Assembly: GCF_014773385.1 (NCBI RefSeq)
Contig: NZ_JACXAI010000027.1
Span: 1-64,000, forward strand
Origin: Metabacillus arenae
Lineage (GTDB): Bacteria; Bacillota; Bacilli; Bacillales; Bacillaceae
DNA length: 64,000 bases
Direction: 5' to 3'
In this document: in pieces, positions 1-8,701 of the stretch
Layout of the letters: the number at the start of each line of letters is the position of its first letter
Numbering within the stretch: the stretch's first letter is position 1
Notes under the pieces: generated by a model
The model's input: the letters and a program-made list of their open reading frames with translations, nothing else
Told to the model about the DNA's origin: nothing
Databases searched by the model: none
Position numbers and translations under genes: made by a program

Positions 1-466
1 CCGGAAAACCTCCGCTTATTTTAACTATCACTGGTTCCTCTATTAAGGATAAGACTTCTTATGTTTCAAAAAAACCAAGTGAACCTCATTTTGATGGTGT
101 TGTGGGGAGGCTTCCATCTGTGGGGTCTCCTCAGCCCCACTAATCCTGAAGAAGTCTAAGTGCTCGTGAACGTTACCCATTAAAATTAAATCCAACAATC
201 TTTGTCATCGCAACATAATCCATGTACTAAATCACAAAGAATTCACAAACCCTCTAATAATTATTTCATACCCTGTGATTTCCTATGTGAATTAGGAAAT
301 GATAAGCGATGAAAATTCGCCAAACGCACTGTGAATTATATTGTGAATTCAAGTGCGTTTTCCTATGTGTTTTACAATGTTTGCACCTCTAAAGTAAACC
401 CGTCTGTTAACATAGACGGTGTTTTTAATAGTTTTTTAATATCTCTGTATTGTGAATTACATTGCT
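1..466. other. Left-edge non-coding stretch with hairpins
   Basis: No convincing gene is visible. A frame open from the left edge to a stop at 141-143 could be the last 46 codons of a gene lying outside the window, but I do not recognise it. The octamer TGTGAATT occurs four times (286, 330, 342, 451). An inverted repeat pairs AAACGCACT (322-330) with AGTGCGTTT (352-360). A terminator-like hairpin follows at 400-427. Confidence 0.4.
399..427 (+). terminator. Intrinsic terminator-like hairpin
   Basis: The stem CCGTCT (400-405) pairs with AGACGG (414-419) and is followed by TGTTTTT on the plus strand. No plus-strand gene inside the window clearly feeds it, so it probably serves a transcript that starts to the left of the window. 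Confidence 0.5.
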
Positions 467-490
467 TAAGTGACCAATATTGGTCACTTA
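467..490. promoter_or_regulatory. Perfect 24-bp palindrome over a stop codon
   Basis: The half-site TAAGTGACCAAT is followed at once by its exact reverse complement. The TGA stop of the minus-strand CGNR regulator (484-486) lies inside it. On the plus strand it is followed by TCTTTTT, so it can act as a terminator in that direction. A protein operator is the alternative. Confidence 0.5.
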
Positions 491-1095
491 TCTTTTTGAT
501 AGAAGCGTCGTGCTTTGGCACGGTTGCCGCAATCCGCCATTGAACACCAGCGGCGGCTTCGGTTCCGGCTCGTATCGAAGAACAGCCAACCACAAAGATC
601 CCCCTCGCATCGTTTCACCCGTTTAAAATCACTTTTGGAAACGAGAAGGTCGACTGCTGACTGCAGGATTGGTGGCAGCATACCCTCCAATGGGTTTTTG
701 GAGCACTTGAACTCCAATAAAAAATGATCTTTTTCTTGGGATAGCTGCAGCAATTGATAATATTGACGCACGAACACATTGAACAGCTCAATCTCTTCCT
801 GCAATGGTTCCTGCTCCATTGAAATGGTACGAAAGATCCGGTACATCACTTCACGCAACTCGATCGCCTGATTGAGAACGTGTGCTGATTCAGCGGGTTT
901 CTCCTCAGCTTTTATGATCAATTCTTGTGCTTGTCTCTCTGTTAAAACGTCTGCATGAATGCTCCAGTCCACCAATTTGGCATAACTCGTAAACCAATCG
1001 CTTCGTTTCTGTGCGCTTTCCCGCCAACTGACCGTGTTGATGTAATCCATGCATAAGCGCTCACCGACCATCATATATGGGTTGGATTCTGACAT
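484..1095 (-). CDS. ABATE/CGNR zinc-finger transcriptional regulator
   Basis: This 203-residue protein has the two-part layout of the ABATE/CGNR family: an N-terminal ABATE region beginning near a GERLCMDYINT motif, and a C-terminal treble-clef zinc finger. In the finger, C-x4-C (CEGDLC) is followed by the pair in WCSMADCGNR, the family signature. The family is presumed to bind DNA. The reading frame stays open 80 codons further upstream, but the ATG at 1095 is preceded by AAAGGAG at good spacing and gives the usual family length. It is divergent from the DinB-like gene at 1214. Copies of the 9-mer ATAACCATC in the shared intergenic region are candidate binding sites, so the inference is that it controls itself and its neighbour. 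Confidence 0.85.
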   Translation of the reverse strand: MSESNPYMMVGERLCMDYINTVSWRESAQKRSDWFTSYAKLVDWSIHADVLTERQAQELIIKAEEKPAESAHVLNQAIELREVMYRIFRTISMEQEPLQEEIELFNVFVRQYYQLLQLSQEKDHFLLEFKCSKNPLEGMLPPILQSAVDLLVSKSDFKRVKRCEGDLCGWLFFDTSRNRSRRWCSMADCGNRAKARRFYQKDK

Positions 1096-1113
1096 TATAA
1101 AAACTCCTTTTCT

Positions 1114-1191
1114 ATAACCATCATAATACATATTGACAGTTAGAAACAACTCAATTACAATATAACCATCTAAAGTTATTTTGATAGTTAT
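1114..1191. promoter_or_regulatory. Divergent control region with repeated ATAACCATC sites
   Basis: ATAACCATC occurs at 1114-1122 and 1162-1170. A near-perfect inverted copy, GATAGTTAT, lies at 1183-1191. A strong sigma-A promoter for the rightward gene, TTGACA (1133-1138), 17 bp, TACAAT (1156-1161), overlaps the middle copy. The geometry suits repression by the adjacent CGNR regulator. Confidence 0.55.
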
Positions 1192-1213
1192 ATATGATTC
1201 AGGAGGGAAAGTG

Positions 1214-1687
1214 ATGAACAATCCGATGTTGGAAGCTGTGAAGACGTTGTTGAAGGAAACATTTGAGGGACCGGAAGAAAATGCAAGCTGGTACACAGAA
1301 GCAAAGCCTGGTAGCGGTTTGTTTGGGACGCTCAAGCAATTATCGTCAGAAGAAGCCTCAATTTCAATATATGGGACGTCAATCGCTGCACAGACGGATC
1401 ATACCCGTTATTATTTATGGGTTGCAAACTCCTATCTACAAGGTGACGTACCTGAAAAGGATTGGGAAGCATCCTGGAAAATCACATCAGTTGATAAAAT
1501 CACTTGGAAGCAATATAATGATGAACTTCAACAAGAGTATCAAACACTTTTCAAAACCATTGATTCACTCGACTCCTTAGATGAACAGACATTCAATGGA
1601 ATTTTAGGAGCAATCGCTCACTCTGCCTACCATCTCGGTTCCATACGACAAATGAGCAAAGCCATCAAGGTTCCAAGCCAAACATAA
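1214..1687 (+). CDS. DinB/YfiT-like four-helix protein
   Basis: The product is 157 residues and resembles the DinB superfamily of helical-bundle proteins, which often bind a divalent metal through three histidines. Candidate ligands are the His in TDHTRYYL and the two in AHSAYHLGSIRQ near the C terminus; an H-x3-H pair ahead of a G-x-IRQ segment is typical of the family. Family members act as thiol transferases or have no known role, so no substrate is assigned. The start at 1214 is chosen because AGGAGG lies just upstream; an in-frame start 11 codons earlier lacks such a site. It is divergent from the CGNR regulator and ends in a strong hairpin shared with the converging MscS gene. Confidence 0.75.
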   Translation: MNNPMLEAVKTLLKETFEGPEENASWYTEAKPGSGLFGTLKQLSSEEASISIYGTSIAAQTDHTRYYLWVANSYLQGDVPEKDWEASWKITSVDKITWKQYNDELQQEYQTLFKTIDSLDSLDEQTFNGILGAIAHSAYHLGSIRQMSKAIKVPSQT

Positions 1688-1690
1688 GCA

Positions 1691-1728
1691 AAAAATCTCC
1701 AAGGAAATTATTCCTTGGAGATTTTTTT
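1691..1728. terminator. Bidirectional intrinsic terminator
   Basis: A long stem pairs AATCTCCAAGGAA with TTCCTTGGAGATT across a 4-nt loop and has a T run on both strands. It separates the convergent DinB-like and MscS genes. Confidence 0.9.
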
Positions 1729-1792
1729 CATTCGAGTTATTATCCTGAATTACCATTACTGCGACGCTTCCGTGCTTTTCTAGTTTTAAGGG

Positions 1793-2881
1793 TTAGCTGT
1801 ATTGCCTTTCCTTCTGCTTCTCTTCTTCCTTTACATTCTCTACATAGAGAGTTTGGCTAGGGAACGCAAATTCTACGTTTTCTTCTTTTAAGATCTTCAT
1901 AATCTCAAAATTCACATCTTGCTTTGCTTTTAAGTGCTCGGCCCATACAGTCGAGTTAGTAAAAAAGTAAAGAAAAATATCTAAGCTGCTTGAATTAAAC
2001 TTATCAAAGGAAACAAGAATAACCTCGTTATTAATATCCTCATGATCTCTTAGCATTTCTTCTATCCTCTTAACACATGTTTTTACTTTATCCTCAGGAG
2101 TGTTATAAGTGACACCAATTGAAAAATTAACCTGTCTTTTCCCCATCTTTGTCCAATTTGTAATAGGTTCTCTTACTAGAGTTGAATTTGGTACGGTAAC
2201 TAAAGCTTGGGGGAACGTTCTAATCCTTGTGCTTCGAAACGAAATATCCTCGATAACCCCTTCTACACTTGGAGTTTTAATCCAGTCCCCAATTGTAAAA
2301 GGCTTTTCCGTAATAATAATAACTCCTCCAAAAAAGTTGCCAATTGTGTCTTGGGCTGCAAGCGCAAAAGCCAGTCCCCCAAGGCCTAGACCTGCAACAA
2401 AGCCGTTCACATCATAGTTAAATTCTTGAGCAATAATGCTGAAGCTAAGGGCAAGTATAACAAATCGGAAAACCTTTGATAAGAATGGAGCGACAATATC
2501 ATCCATTTCTAAATCAAGCCGTTTATTCATCTTTTGAAAGAGCATAGATGAAGATGCTGTTAAATTGTATAGTCCCCAAGTAATCAATAATACTAAAGAG
2601 GCTCGATAAAATTGATTAATGACCTTCATTTGCTCATCAAAAAATGGTGAATATCGAATGGCCAAATAGAGCCCGATGAGAATAAAAAACCATCTAAGAG
2701 GTTTTTCAAAGGCTAGCAGTACATTTCTAAATAATTCAGTCGGTGTTTTATCACTAAGCTTCATGATAAGCTTAAAAACATATTTCACAAAAATCTTCCT
2801 CAACAATAAAAAGACGAGCAGGATCGCGGCACTTATTCCGACTTCTCGTGCCATTTCTAACGTAAACATCGTTTCTTCCAT
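1793..2881 (-). CDS. MscS-family small-conductance mechanosensitive channel
   Basis: This 362-residue membrane protein has four or so hydrophobic segments in its first 170 residues. Then comes the glycine/alanine-rich pore helix typical of MscS (GFVAGLGLGGLAFALAAQD), followed by the beta domain (GGVIIITEKPFTIGDWI) and a cytoplasmic alpha/beta C-terminal domain. Such channels open under membrane tension to release solutes on osmotic downshock. Length and layout match B. subtilis YhdY, though I have not aligned them. The ATG at 2881 is preceded by AAAGGAG. The charged, Glu/Lys-rich C-terminal tail is a normal variable end. It appears to be monocistronic. Confidence 0.9.
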   Translation of the reverse strand: MEETMFTLEMAREVGISAAILLVFLLLRKIFVKYVFKLIMKLSDKTPTELFRNVLLAFEKPLRWFFILIGLYLAIRYSPFFDEQMKVINQFYRASLVLLITWGLYNLTASSSMLFQKMNKRLDLEMDDIVAPFLSKVFRFVILALSFSIIAQEFNYDVNGFVAGLGLGGLAFALAAQDTIGNFFGGVIIITEKPFTIGDWIKTPSVEGVIEDISFRSTRIRTFPQALVTVPNSTLVREPITNWTKMGKRQVNFSIGVTYNTPEDKVKTCVKRIEEMLRDHEDINNEVILVSFDKFNSSSLDIFLYFFTNSTVWAEHLKAKQDVNFEIMKILKEENVEFAFPSQTLYVENVKEEEKQKERQYS

Positions 2882-2899
2882 TTCTTTCTCTCCTTTATA

Positions 2900-3138
2900 G
2901 TAGACAGAAACTGATTATACTAAATTGTACGAATAAGTCATTCTCTAAATGTCCTATTTCCCAGGAGATTTTACTCTAATCTTAATGAACCGTACTCAAT
3001 CTTCAATAGATAGTTGGGAGTTATCATCCCGTAGGCCTCACTGGTTCAAGAGTTTTGGTCATTCATTAGAGAGATAACCTAAAAGCAGGAATGAAGTAAA
3101 ATTCCCTTGGTACTGGAAGATCCTTTATTTCCACATGG
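2900..3138. other. Intergenic stretch ahead of an orphan terminator
   Basis: No reading frame with a ribosome binding site was found on either strand. The stretch is closed on the right by a strong plus-strand terminator at 3139-3175 that has no plus-strand gene in front of it, so a small non-coding transcript is possible. Confidence 0.3.
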
Positions 3139-3175
3139 AAGAGCTCTACCGTTTTGCAGTAGAGCTCTTTTTTTC
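3139..3175 (+). terminator. Orphan intrinsic terminator
   Basis: AAGAGCTCTAC (3139-3149) pairs with GTAGAGCTCTT (3159-3169) across a 9-nt loop, followed by a run of seven T. The nearest upstream gene is on the other strand. The T run exists only in the plus direction, so it is not the terminator of a minus-strand gene. Confidence 0.75.
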
Positions 3176-3232
3176 ATTCATTTCTATCGTTTTTCTTAGG
3201 AGTTCCATAAACCGAGTTTCAGGGCAGCCTAG

Positions 3233-3340
3233 CTATTTCTCTTTTTCAGATTGATTAGCCTCCATTAGAGTGGCTTCATAGATTTCGTCATCTGTTTCAT
3301 TTTTAATCCATTCTTCAACTCTAATTCTACCTTTACCCAT
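3233..3340 (-). CDS. Small 35-residue hypothetical protein
   Basis: The predicted peptide begins MGKGRIRVEEW and is highly charged (about a third Glu, Asp, Lys and Arg), soluble, with no signal peptide or Cys. The call rests on a near-consensus ribosome binding site, AAAGGAGG, 6-7 bases before the ATG at 3340. A longer in-frame start at 3436 has no such site. It lies alone between the MscS gene and the two-component operon. I do not recognise a family. It could be a stress peptide or the remnant of a larger gene. Confidence 0.5.
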   Translation of the reverse strand: MGKGRIRVEEWIKNETDDEIYEATLMEANQSEKEK

Positions 3341-3595
3341 TATCTCGCCTCCTTTACAACTATGATAATTGTTCTGAATATTTTGTAAACATATCAAAAG
3401 TCCCGATTTTGAATTTTGTCGAAAAGTATCGGACATTCAACTTTGTTTGTTCGTTCAGGCAAAGACCATCTTTTCAAGAGTGAGCTCTCCTAAGTGAGAA
3501 ACTAGCTATGACAAGAAGCAATCGGGGTACCCGCTTACTTTTGATTAAAGGAATCTCATTTGTTTACCGAACAATTTCTTGAAACATTAGAAACT

Positions 3596-5014
3596 TCATT
3601 TCGGCAGCAGAATGATAAACTTTGTACCTTTTCCCTTTTCACTTTCTACAGAAATTTCCCCATTGTGAAGAAGCACAAGCTGCTTTACAATCGATAAACC
3701 AAGCCCGAATTCGCCATATAAATTGTTCGATCTGGAAATATCAGCTTTGAAAAATCGTTCCCAAATCGACTCTATTTCCTGCTTGTTCATCCCCATACCA
3801 GTATCTTCAATTTCAATAATTGTTCCCTCTTTGTGCATTCGTGCTCTTAACCAAATCTCACCGTGTTCTGTAAATTGAATACTATTTTTAGTAATATTAA
3901 TAAGAATTTGGATTAACCGATCATAGTCCGCATAAACCTCCACTTCTTTCCCTGCCTCAATGTGCATACGGTTTTGTTTTTCAAGCAGCTGAGACCATAG
4001 CTGCTCCTTAATAATTTCAAATGCCTCATCAAGAGCAATCTTTTCTTTATTCAGAGTGATTTGATTGGAACGTATTTTTTCATAATCTAAATTTTCATTA
4101 ACCAACCGAATAAGCCGCTTCGTCTCTTTTTCAATTAAAGCCATGCTTTTTTCACGGTCAACATCAGGAATCATGTCATTTCTCAAGCCTTCCATCAAAC
4201 CGCTCATAGTCGTTAAAGGCGTTCGGAGTTCATGTGAAACGTCAGCCATAAACTGCCTCCTGCGTTTTTCCAGCCTTTCGATTTCATCGTTAGAAAGCTT
4301 CAGCTTTTCCGCCATTCGATTAAAATCCTTTGCCAAAGCTCCAATTTCATCCCATCCATTTGCCTGAACATCTACATTGTAGTTTCCTGATGCGACCATA
4401 GAGGTTGCCTCCCTCATCCTTTGAATTCTTTTTTCATAAAACTTAGACAATACAAAGCTGAGGATAAAGGCAGCCGTTAGAGCTATGATCATTGTAAAGA
4501 CTAAATACCGGTTAATTTGGTTTACCACATCTTCAGAACCACTAATTGGGGAGATCAGCAGGATCCCGCCGACAAATTGATTATTTTGAAATTGTGGAAG
4601 GGCTACAAATGTCACATCTTGTTCATACCTTTTAAAATCACGTTTAATCGTCAGCTTATTGCCTCGCTTTAATTCAGCCCATTCCTCGTTTGTAAAGTTC
4701 ACAATTAATCTTTGTCTAGTTGGAAAAAGCACCTTGCTTTCATGGTTAAAAATTGCAAATTGAACCTTGCGAGCACTTAGTACCTCATTATAATGATCCA
4801 GTTTTTGCATAGAATCAAAATTAAAAGAGTTTAGCTCGTTTAAAATGGACTCACCATGTGTTGTTAATTCTTCTACTTTATTATCAAAAATAAATCCTTG
4901 TACAAATTGAGAAAACATGGCAGTTAAGATAAGAAAAGCAATAATAAGAATACTAATATGGCTTGCTAGAAGCTGATAAAAATACCTAATTTTCATTTTG
5001 GGACACCGTTTCAT
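3596..5014 (-). CDS. Sensor histidine kinase, HAMP class
   Basis: The membrane kinase of about 472 residues has a TM helix near residues 10-35, an extracytoplasmic sensor of about 120 residues and a second TM helix (YLVFTMIIALTAAFILSF). A HAMP linker (RMREATSMVASGNY) follows, then the HisKA domain with phospho-acceptor His in SHELRTPL, and an ATPase domain with N box (ITKNSIQF), DTGMGM, and FGLGLSIVKQLV. It phosphorylates the response regulator encoded just upstream. Its start overlaps the regulator's 3' end by about 29 bases, which implies translational coupling. ATG 5014 and ATG 4996 are both possible starts. Size and order resemble B. subtilis YclJ-YclK, but the signal is unknown. Confidence 0.9.
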   Translation of the reverse strand: MKRCPKMKIRYFYQLLASHISILIIAFLILTAMFSQFVQGFIFDNKVEELTTHGESILNELNSFNFDSMQKLDHYNEVLSARKVQFAIFNHESKVLFPTRQRLIVNFTNEEWAELKRGNKLTIKRDFKRYEQDVTFVALPQFQNNQFVGGILLISPISGSEDVVNQINRYLVFTMIIALTAAFILSFVLSKFYEKRIQRMREATSMVASGNYNVDVQANGWDEIGALAKDFNRMAEKLKLSNDEIERLEKRRRQFMADVSHELRTPLTTMSGLMEGLRNDMIPDVDREKSMALIEKETKRLIRLVNENLDYEKIRSNQITLNKEKIALDEAFEIIKEQLWSQLLEKQNRMHIEAGKEVEVYADYDRLIQILINITKNSIQFTEHGEIWLRARMHKEGTIIEIEDTGMGMNKQEIESIWERFFKADISRSNNLYGEFGLGLSIVKQLVLLHNGEISVESEKGKGTKFIILLPK

Positions 5015-5684
5015 CAAATTTGTAGCCTACACCCCATACCGTATGTACAAAAGGCTGTTCCTGGGTCCCGATTTTATTTCGAAGACGCTTCACATGAACG
5101 TCAACCGTTCTTTCATCCCCATAAAATTGATAGCCCCATACCCTCTCTAACAGCTGTTCCCGAGTGAATACCTGACGGGGATGCTCGATAAAAAAGGACA
5201 GTAAATCGAATTCCTTTGGAGTTAGGTTAGTCACTAATTTTTTATGTAGAAAGACTTCACGGGATTCTTTACGAATATTGAAGGCACCCTCATTTTTCCC
5301 TTGAGATTCCTGAGAAGTTTGCTGGAACCTTCTTGCCACTGCCTTTATCCGTGCCATTAAAGTTAGAGGACTGAAAGGTTTGGTAACATAATCGTCCGCC
5401 CCCATTTCAAGTCCGAGTACTTGGTCTGATTCACTATCTTTCGCTGTAAGCATAATAATGGGAACCTTGCTGCTTTCCCGAATTTTCCGGCAAAGACTGA
5501 CTCCATCAAGCCCAGGCAGCATCCAGTCAATGATAAGCAGATCCCATTCCTGCTTTGATTCTGTAAATACTTTAAAGCCTTTAGATCCGTCATGGACAAA
5601 CGTACCTTCAAATTTCTCTTTAGAAAAAAACATTTCAAGCATGGAACAAACACTTTCATTATCTTCTACTACTAGTATTTTCAT
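4986..5684 (-). CDS. OmpR/PhoB-family response regulator
   Basis: This 232-residue protein has an N-terminal receiver with the acidic pair in VVEDNES, phospho-acceptor Asp in LLIIDWMLPGLDG and the conserved Lys in DDYVTKPFSP. A winged-helix DNA-binding domain follows (RVWGYQFYGDERTVDVHVKR). The ATG at 5684 is preceded by GGGAGT; the frame begins 11 codons earlier without a site. It is cotranscribed with, and overlaps, the kinase gene downstream. A DNA target cannot be named from the sequence. Confidence 0.92.
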   Translation of the reverse strand: MKILVVEDNESVCSMLEMFFSKEKFEGTFVHDGSKGFKVFTESKQEWDLLIIDWMLPGLDGVSLCRKIRESSKVPIIMLTAKDSESDQVLGLEMGADDYVTKPFSPLTLMARIKAVARRFQQTSQESQGKNEGAFNIRKESREVFLHKKLVTNLTPKEFDLLSFFIEHPRQVFTREQLLERVWGYQFYGDERTVDVHVKRLRNKIGTQEQPFVHTVWGVGYKFDETVSQNEN

Positions 5685-6107
5685 CTTTACTCCCTTCTTG
5701 ATCTGTTCAAATTTCATATATAAACTGCTTTATTAAAATGGATGTAGATCATGATTAATTATAAACAAAATAAATCATAGGGCGAAACTGCTAAGCACTT
5801 TCGGATTCTTCTGAGATTTAGTGTGAGTTCCATTTTTCTTCTAATAATATGAATCGTACTGTTAATCAAACACTTTCACAGAAATGTGACCGTAATATGT
5901 GTAATTTATTTATAACTTAGTGCTTCTTTAAACCAACTAAAATCAATTCATAGAAGGTAATTAATGATTAAAGGAGGATCGGTTATACTAATGTCAAAAA
6001 AGAAAATGTCTTTCAATTTGTGAAACTTTTCTAAACAAAATCTATTTTGCTTGCATAAAGGCTTCCTAATAGAATAAGATTATCTCATATACCATCACGT
6101 TATAGTT
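5685..6107. other. Divergent intergenic region with a possible 10-codon leader
   Basis: The region separates the leftward two-component operon from the rightward MerR operon. AAAGGAGG near 5971 precedes an ATG at 5991 that reads MSKKKMSFNL and stops. The spacing is too long for efficient initiation, so this may be chance or the remains of a gene. Nothing else was recognised. Confidence 0.25.
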
Positions 6108-6115
6108 AGGAGTGA

Positions 6116-6529
6116 TTGGATGGGGCAGAGACGCTGAGAATCGGCGAACTGGCAGTTAAAGCGAATGTAACCAAAAGAACGATTGATTATTATACTAATA
6201 TGGGCTTGTTGGAAGCGACACGTTCCAGTTCTAATTATCGCTTTTATAATCAGAATGAATTAGATAAATTAATGTTTATTGAAGCATGCAAGAAAAAAAA
6301 TATGACATTAACTGAGATCAAAGACGAACTTATCAAGCGAAACGAATGCTTGCAAAAGCTTGATGATATCGACCAGCTAAAAGATCAGATCCTTCATTTA
6401 AATAAGGATGTTGGGCAAGTCTTAAAAATGATTGAAAATCTTGATCCAGACGAGCGCAAGCTGCTTAGAAAACAGTTAACACAGGATCATTTGGCGCTTA
6501 TACAGTCATTAGTTCTATTACTTATGTAA
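6116..6529 (+). CDS. MerR-family transcriptional regulator
   Basis: This 137-residue regulator opens with the MerR helix-turn-helix (LRIGELAVKANVTKRTIDYY) and a wing (SSNYRFYNQNEL). A long dimerisation helix follows, and the short C-terminal end has no cysteine pair, so it is not a thiol metal sensor of the MerR/CueR kind. The only in-frame start with a nearby site is TTG 6116, just after AGGAG; spacing is short, and a stop codon directly precedes it. It ends 20 bases before the YugP-like gene and probably shares a transcript with it. The effector is unknown. Confidence 0.85.
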   Translation: MDGAETLRIGELAVKANVTKRTIDYYTNMGLLEATRSSSNYRFYNQNELDKLMFIEACKKKNMTLTEIKDELIKRNECLQKLDDIDQLKDQILHLNKDVGQVLKMIENLDPDERKLLRKQLTQDHLALIQSLVLLLM

Positions 6530-6549
6530 CTTTAGGAGGAAGATCATAG

Positions 6550-7236
6550 ATGTTTTTTCATCCCATGGATTTTTTAATCCTGATTGCGTTTGGAATCTCG
6601 ATTTGGGCGCAATTTAGAGTAAAAGGGAGTTTTAATAAATGGAGCGAAGTTCCTACCCGCACTGGCTTAACAGGTTATGAAGCGGCAAGAAGATTGCTCG
6701 ACGAGAACGGGCTATATAATATCCAAGTTGAAATGGTCAGAGGCAGATTAACAGATCATTATGATCCTATTAATAAAGTAGTCCGTTTATCTGAGCCGGT
6801 TTATGCAGGCCGTTCAATTTCAGCCATTTCAGTTGCTTCCCATGAGGTTGGCCATGCGATTCAGCATAAAGAAGCATACGGGGCCCTGACTTTACGGCAT
6901 AAAATGTTTCCAGTAACCAATATTGCTTCAGGGATCGCACCATTTCTTTTACTTGGCGGATTACTACTTGGACAACTTAACTTAATCGGCTTAGGAATTA
7001 TATTGTTCTCAATTGCAGTTGCTTTTCAATTAGTAACATTACCTGTTGAATTTAATGCAAGCTCCCGTGCACGCAACTTGATGCTTAGCACTGGAATTTT
7101 ATACAATGAAGAGGAACATGGAGTAAAGAAAGTGTTAGGAGCTGCAGCTTTAACATATGTAGCTGCTGCATTAATTTCTCTATTAGAGCTTATTAAATTT
7201 GTGATGATTTTCTTCCAAGGATCCGGAGAAGAATAA
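6550..7236 (+). CDS. yugP: YugP-like zinc membrane metallopeptidase
   Basis: The 228-residue protein starts with a TM helix and has the zinc-protease motif HEVGHAIQH near residue 97. Hydrophobic segments follow at about 125-165 and 200-220. A third-ligand candidate is in the conserved stretch LPVEFNASSRARNL. This is the neutral zinc metallopeptidase (DUF2268-independent) YugP family, which sits in the membrane and whose substrates are unknown. AGGAGG lies 8 bases upstream of the ATG. It is second in a MerR-YugP transcript and is followed by a CNNM-type transporter gene. Confidence 0.88.
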   Translation: MFFHPMDFLILIAFGISIWAQFRVKGSFNKWSEVPTRTGLTGYEAARRLLDENGLYNIQVEMVRGRLTDHYDPINKVVRLSEPVYAGRSISAISVASHEVGHAIQHKEAYGALTLRHKMFPVTNIASGIAPFLLLGGLLLGQLNLIGLGIILFSIAVAFQLVTLPVEFNASSRARNLMLSTGILYNEEEHGVKKVLGAAALTYVAAALISLLELIKFVMIFFQGSGEE

Positions 7237-7332
7237 TAGGATCCTATTGTTTGACTGGGAATAGGCATGCGGAGCTATATTACAAATGCTTTTCCCCTTA
7301 TTCATTAAATCAGACATGATTTTGAAATTATT

Positions 7333-7372
7333 AGGAGGTGAATCCTTTACCTTTTTGGTAAAGGTCTTTTTG
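7333..7372 (+). promoter_or_regulatory. Hairpin hiding the CNNM-gene ribosome binding site
   Basis: CCTTTACC pairs with GGTAAAGG (about 7344-7364) across a T5 loop. The 3' arm contains the AAAGG that would serve the TTG start at 7370. A second, unused, strong AGGAGGTG lies at 7333-7340. The hairpin is followed by TCTTTTT, so it could equally be a weak terminator. Translation or transcription of the transporter may be controlled here. Confidence 0.4.
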
Positions 7373-8695
7373 GACATAGTTAACCTGTTGCTTGTAGCCG
7401 TATTGATTGCTTTAACTGCATTTTTCGTTGCATCGGAATTTGCGGTCGTAAAAATTCGCAGTTCCCGACTTGATCAACTGCTTGCCGAAGGAAATAAAAA
7501 TGCCATTGCTGCCAAAAAAGTAACCTCAAACCTTGATGAATATCTTTCTGCCTGTCAGCTCGGAATCACTGTGACAGCGCTTGGTATTGGCTGGCTGGGT
7601 GAGCCAACGTTTGAGAAAATGCTGCACCCGCTTTTTGAACGATTACAATTAGATGATACTATCGTTACCATTTTGTCATTTGGTATTGCATTTGGTGTTA
7701 TTACCTTTTTACATGTTGTAGTAGGTGAGCTTGCACCTAAGACATTAGCTATCCAAAAAGCTGAAGCTGTTACATTAGCTTTTGCCAGACCCCTTATTTT
7801 GTTTTATCGAATTATGTATCCATTCATATGGGTATTAAATGGTTCAGCAAGATTTCTTTCAGGATTGTTCGGTCTAAAGCCTGCATCTGAACACGAAGTC
7901 GCACATTCTGAGGAAGAATTAAGGATTATTCTTTCGGAATCCTTTGAAAGCGGTGAAATTAATCAGTCAGAATTCAAGTACGTTAATAAAATTTTTGAAT
8001 TTGATGACAGAATCGCTAAAGAGATCATGAACCCGCGGCCTGAGATCGTAAGTATTTCAAAGGATGCTAAATTACAAGACGTTATGGGGATTATCATCGA
8101 AGAAAAATATACCCGATATCCTATTGAGGATGGGGACAAGGATAACATCATCGGGCTTATTAACATGAAAGAGGTTCTGACTGCTTCTTTCAGTGATGAC
8201 TTTGATCCTGAACAAACGGTTGAGGTTTTCATTAAACCAATCATTCATGTGATTGAAACCATTCCTATTCACGATCTGCTTCTTAAAATGCAAAAGGATC
8301 GCATTCATATGGCTATTCTTTCAGATGAGTACGGAGGCACGGCCGGCTTAGTAACTGTTGAAGACATCTTAGAGGAAATTGTTGGCGATATTCGTGATGA
8401 ATTTGACATCGATGAAGTATCAGAAATTAGAAAAATAAATGATCAGCACTATATATTAGATGGAAAAGTACTAATAGATGAAGTAAATGATCTATTGGGC
8501 ATTGACCTATCGAATGATGTGATGGATACTATCGGCGGATGGATACTTGACCAAAAGTTTGAGGTAGAAGTCGGAGACGCAGTTGAAGAACAAGGTTATG
8601 TTTTTACTGTAAAAGAGTTAGATGGTAAACACATTCTCTATGTAGATGTTGAAAAAGCACATGTGGCTGTTAAAGCTGCAGAAGGTGAAGAATAA
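7370..8695 (+). CDS. CNNM/CorC-family (HlyC/CorC) transporter
   Basis: The product has about 441 residues from a TTG start (first residues after Met are [11 protein letters not shown], as in B. subtilis paralogues YhdP, YhdT and YqhB). Order of domains: an N-terminal CNNM (DUF21) domain with four hydrophobic segments including [14 protein letters not shown] and [16 protein letters not shown], then a CBS pair ([16 protein letters not shown] to [17 protein letters not shown]), then a CorC_HlyC domain. Family members export or sense Mg2+. An open frame reaches upstream to 7286, but similarity begins at TTG 7370. A simple hairpin terminator follows the stop. Confidence 0.88.
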   Translation: MDIVNLLLVAVLIALTAFFVASEFAVVKIRSSRLDQLLAEGNKNAIAAKKVTSNLDEYLSACQLGITVTALGIGWLGEPTFEKMLHPLFERLQLDDTIVTILSFGIAFGVITFLHVVVGELAPKTLAIQKAEAVTLAFARPLILFYRIMYPFIWVLNGSARFLSGLFGLKPASEHEVAHSEEELRIILSESFESGEINQSEFKYVNKIFEFDDRIAKEIMNPRPEIVSISKDAKLQDVMGIIIEEKYTRYPIEDGDKDNIIGLINMKEVLTASFSDDFDPEQTVEVFIKPIIHVIETIPIHDLLLKMQKDRIHMAILSDEYGGTAGLVTVEDILEEIVGDIRDEFDIDEVSEIRKINDQHYILDGKVLIDEVNDLLGIDLSNDVMDTIGGWILDQKFEVEVGDAVEEQGYVFTVKELDGKHILYVDVEKAHVAVKAAEGEE

Positions 8696-8701
8696 TGAAA
8701 T

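Noticed and set aside
3-143. Open frame from the left edge (46 codons)
   Set aside because: Could be the end of a gene outside the window, but no recognisable motif supports it.
331-543. 70-codon plus-strand frame
   Set aside because: Covers hairpins and the antisense of the CGNR gene end; no ribosome site.
5991-6023. Ten-codon leader peptide before the MerR gene
   Set aside because: Spacing from AAAGGAGG to the ATG is about 14 bases and no attenuator hairpin follows; kept only as a note.
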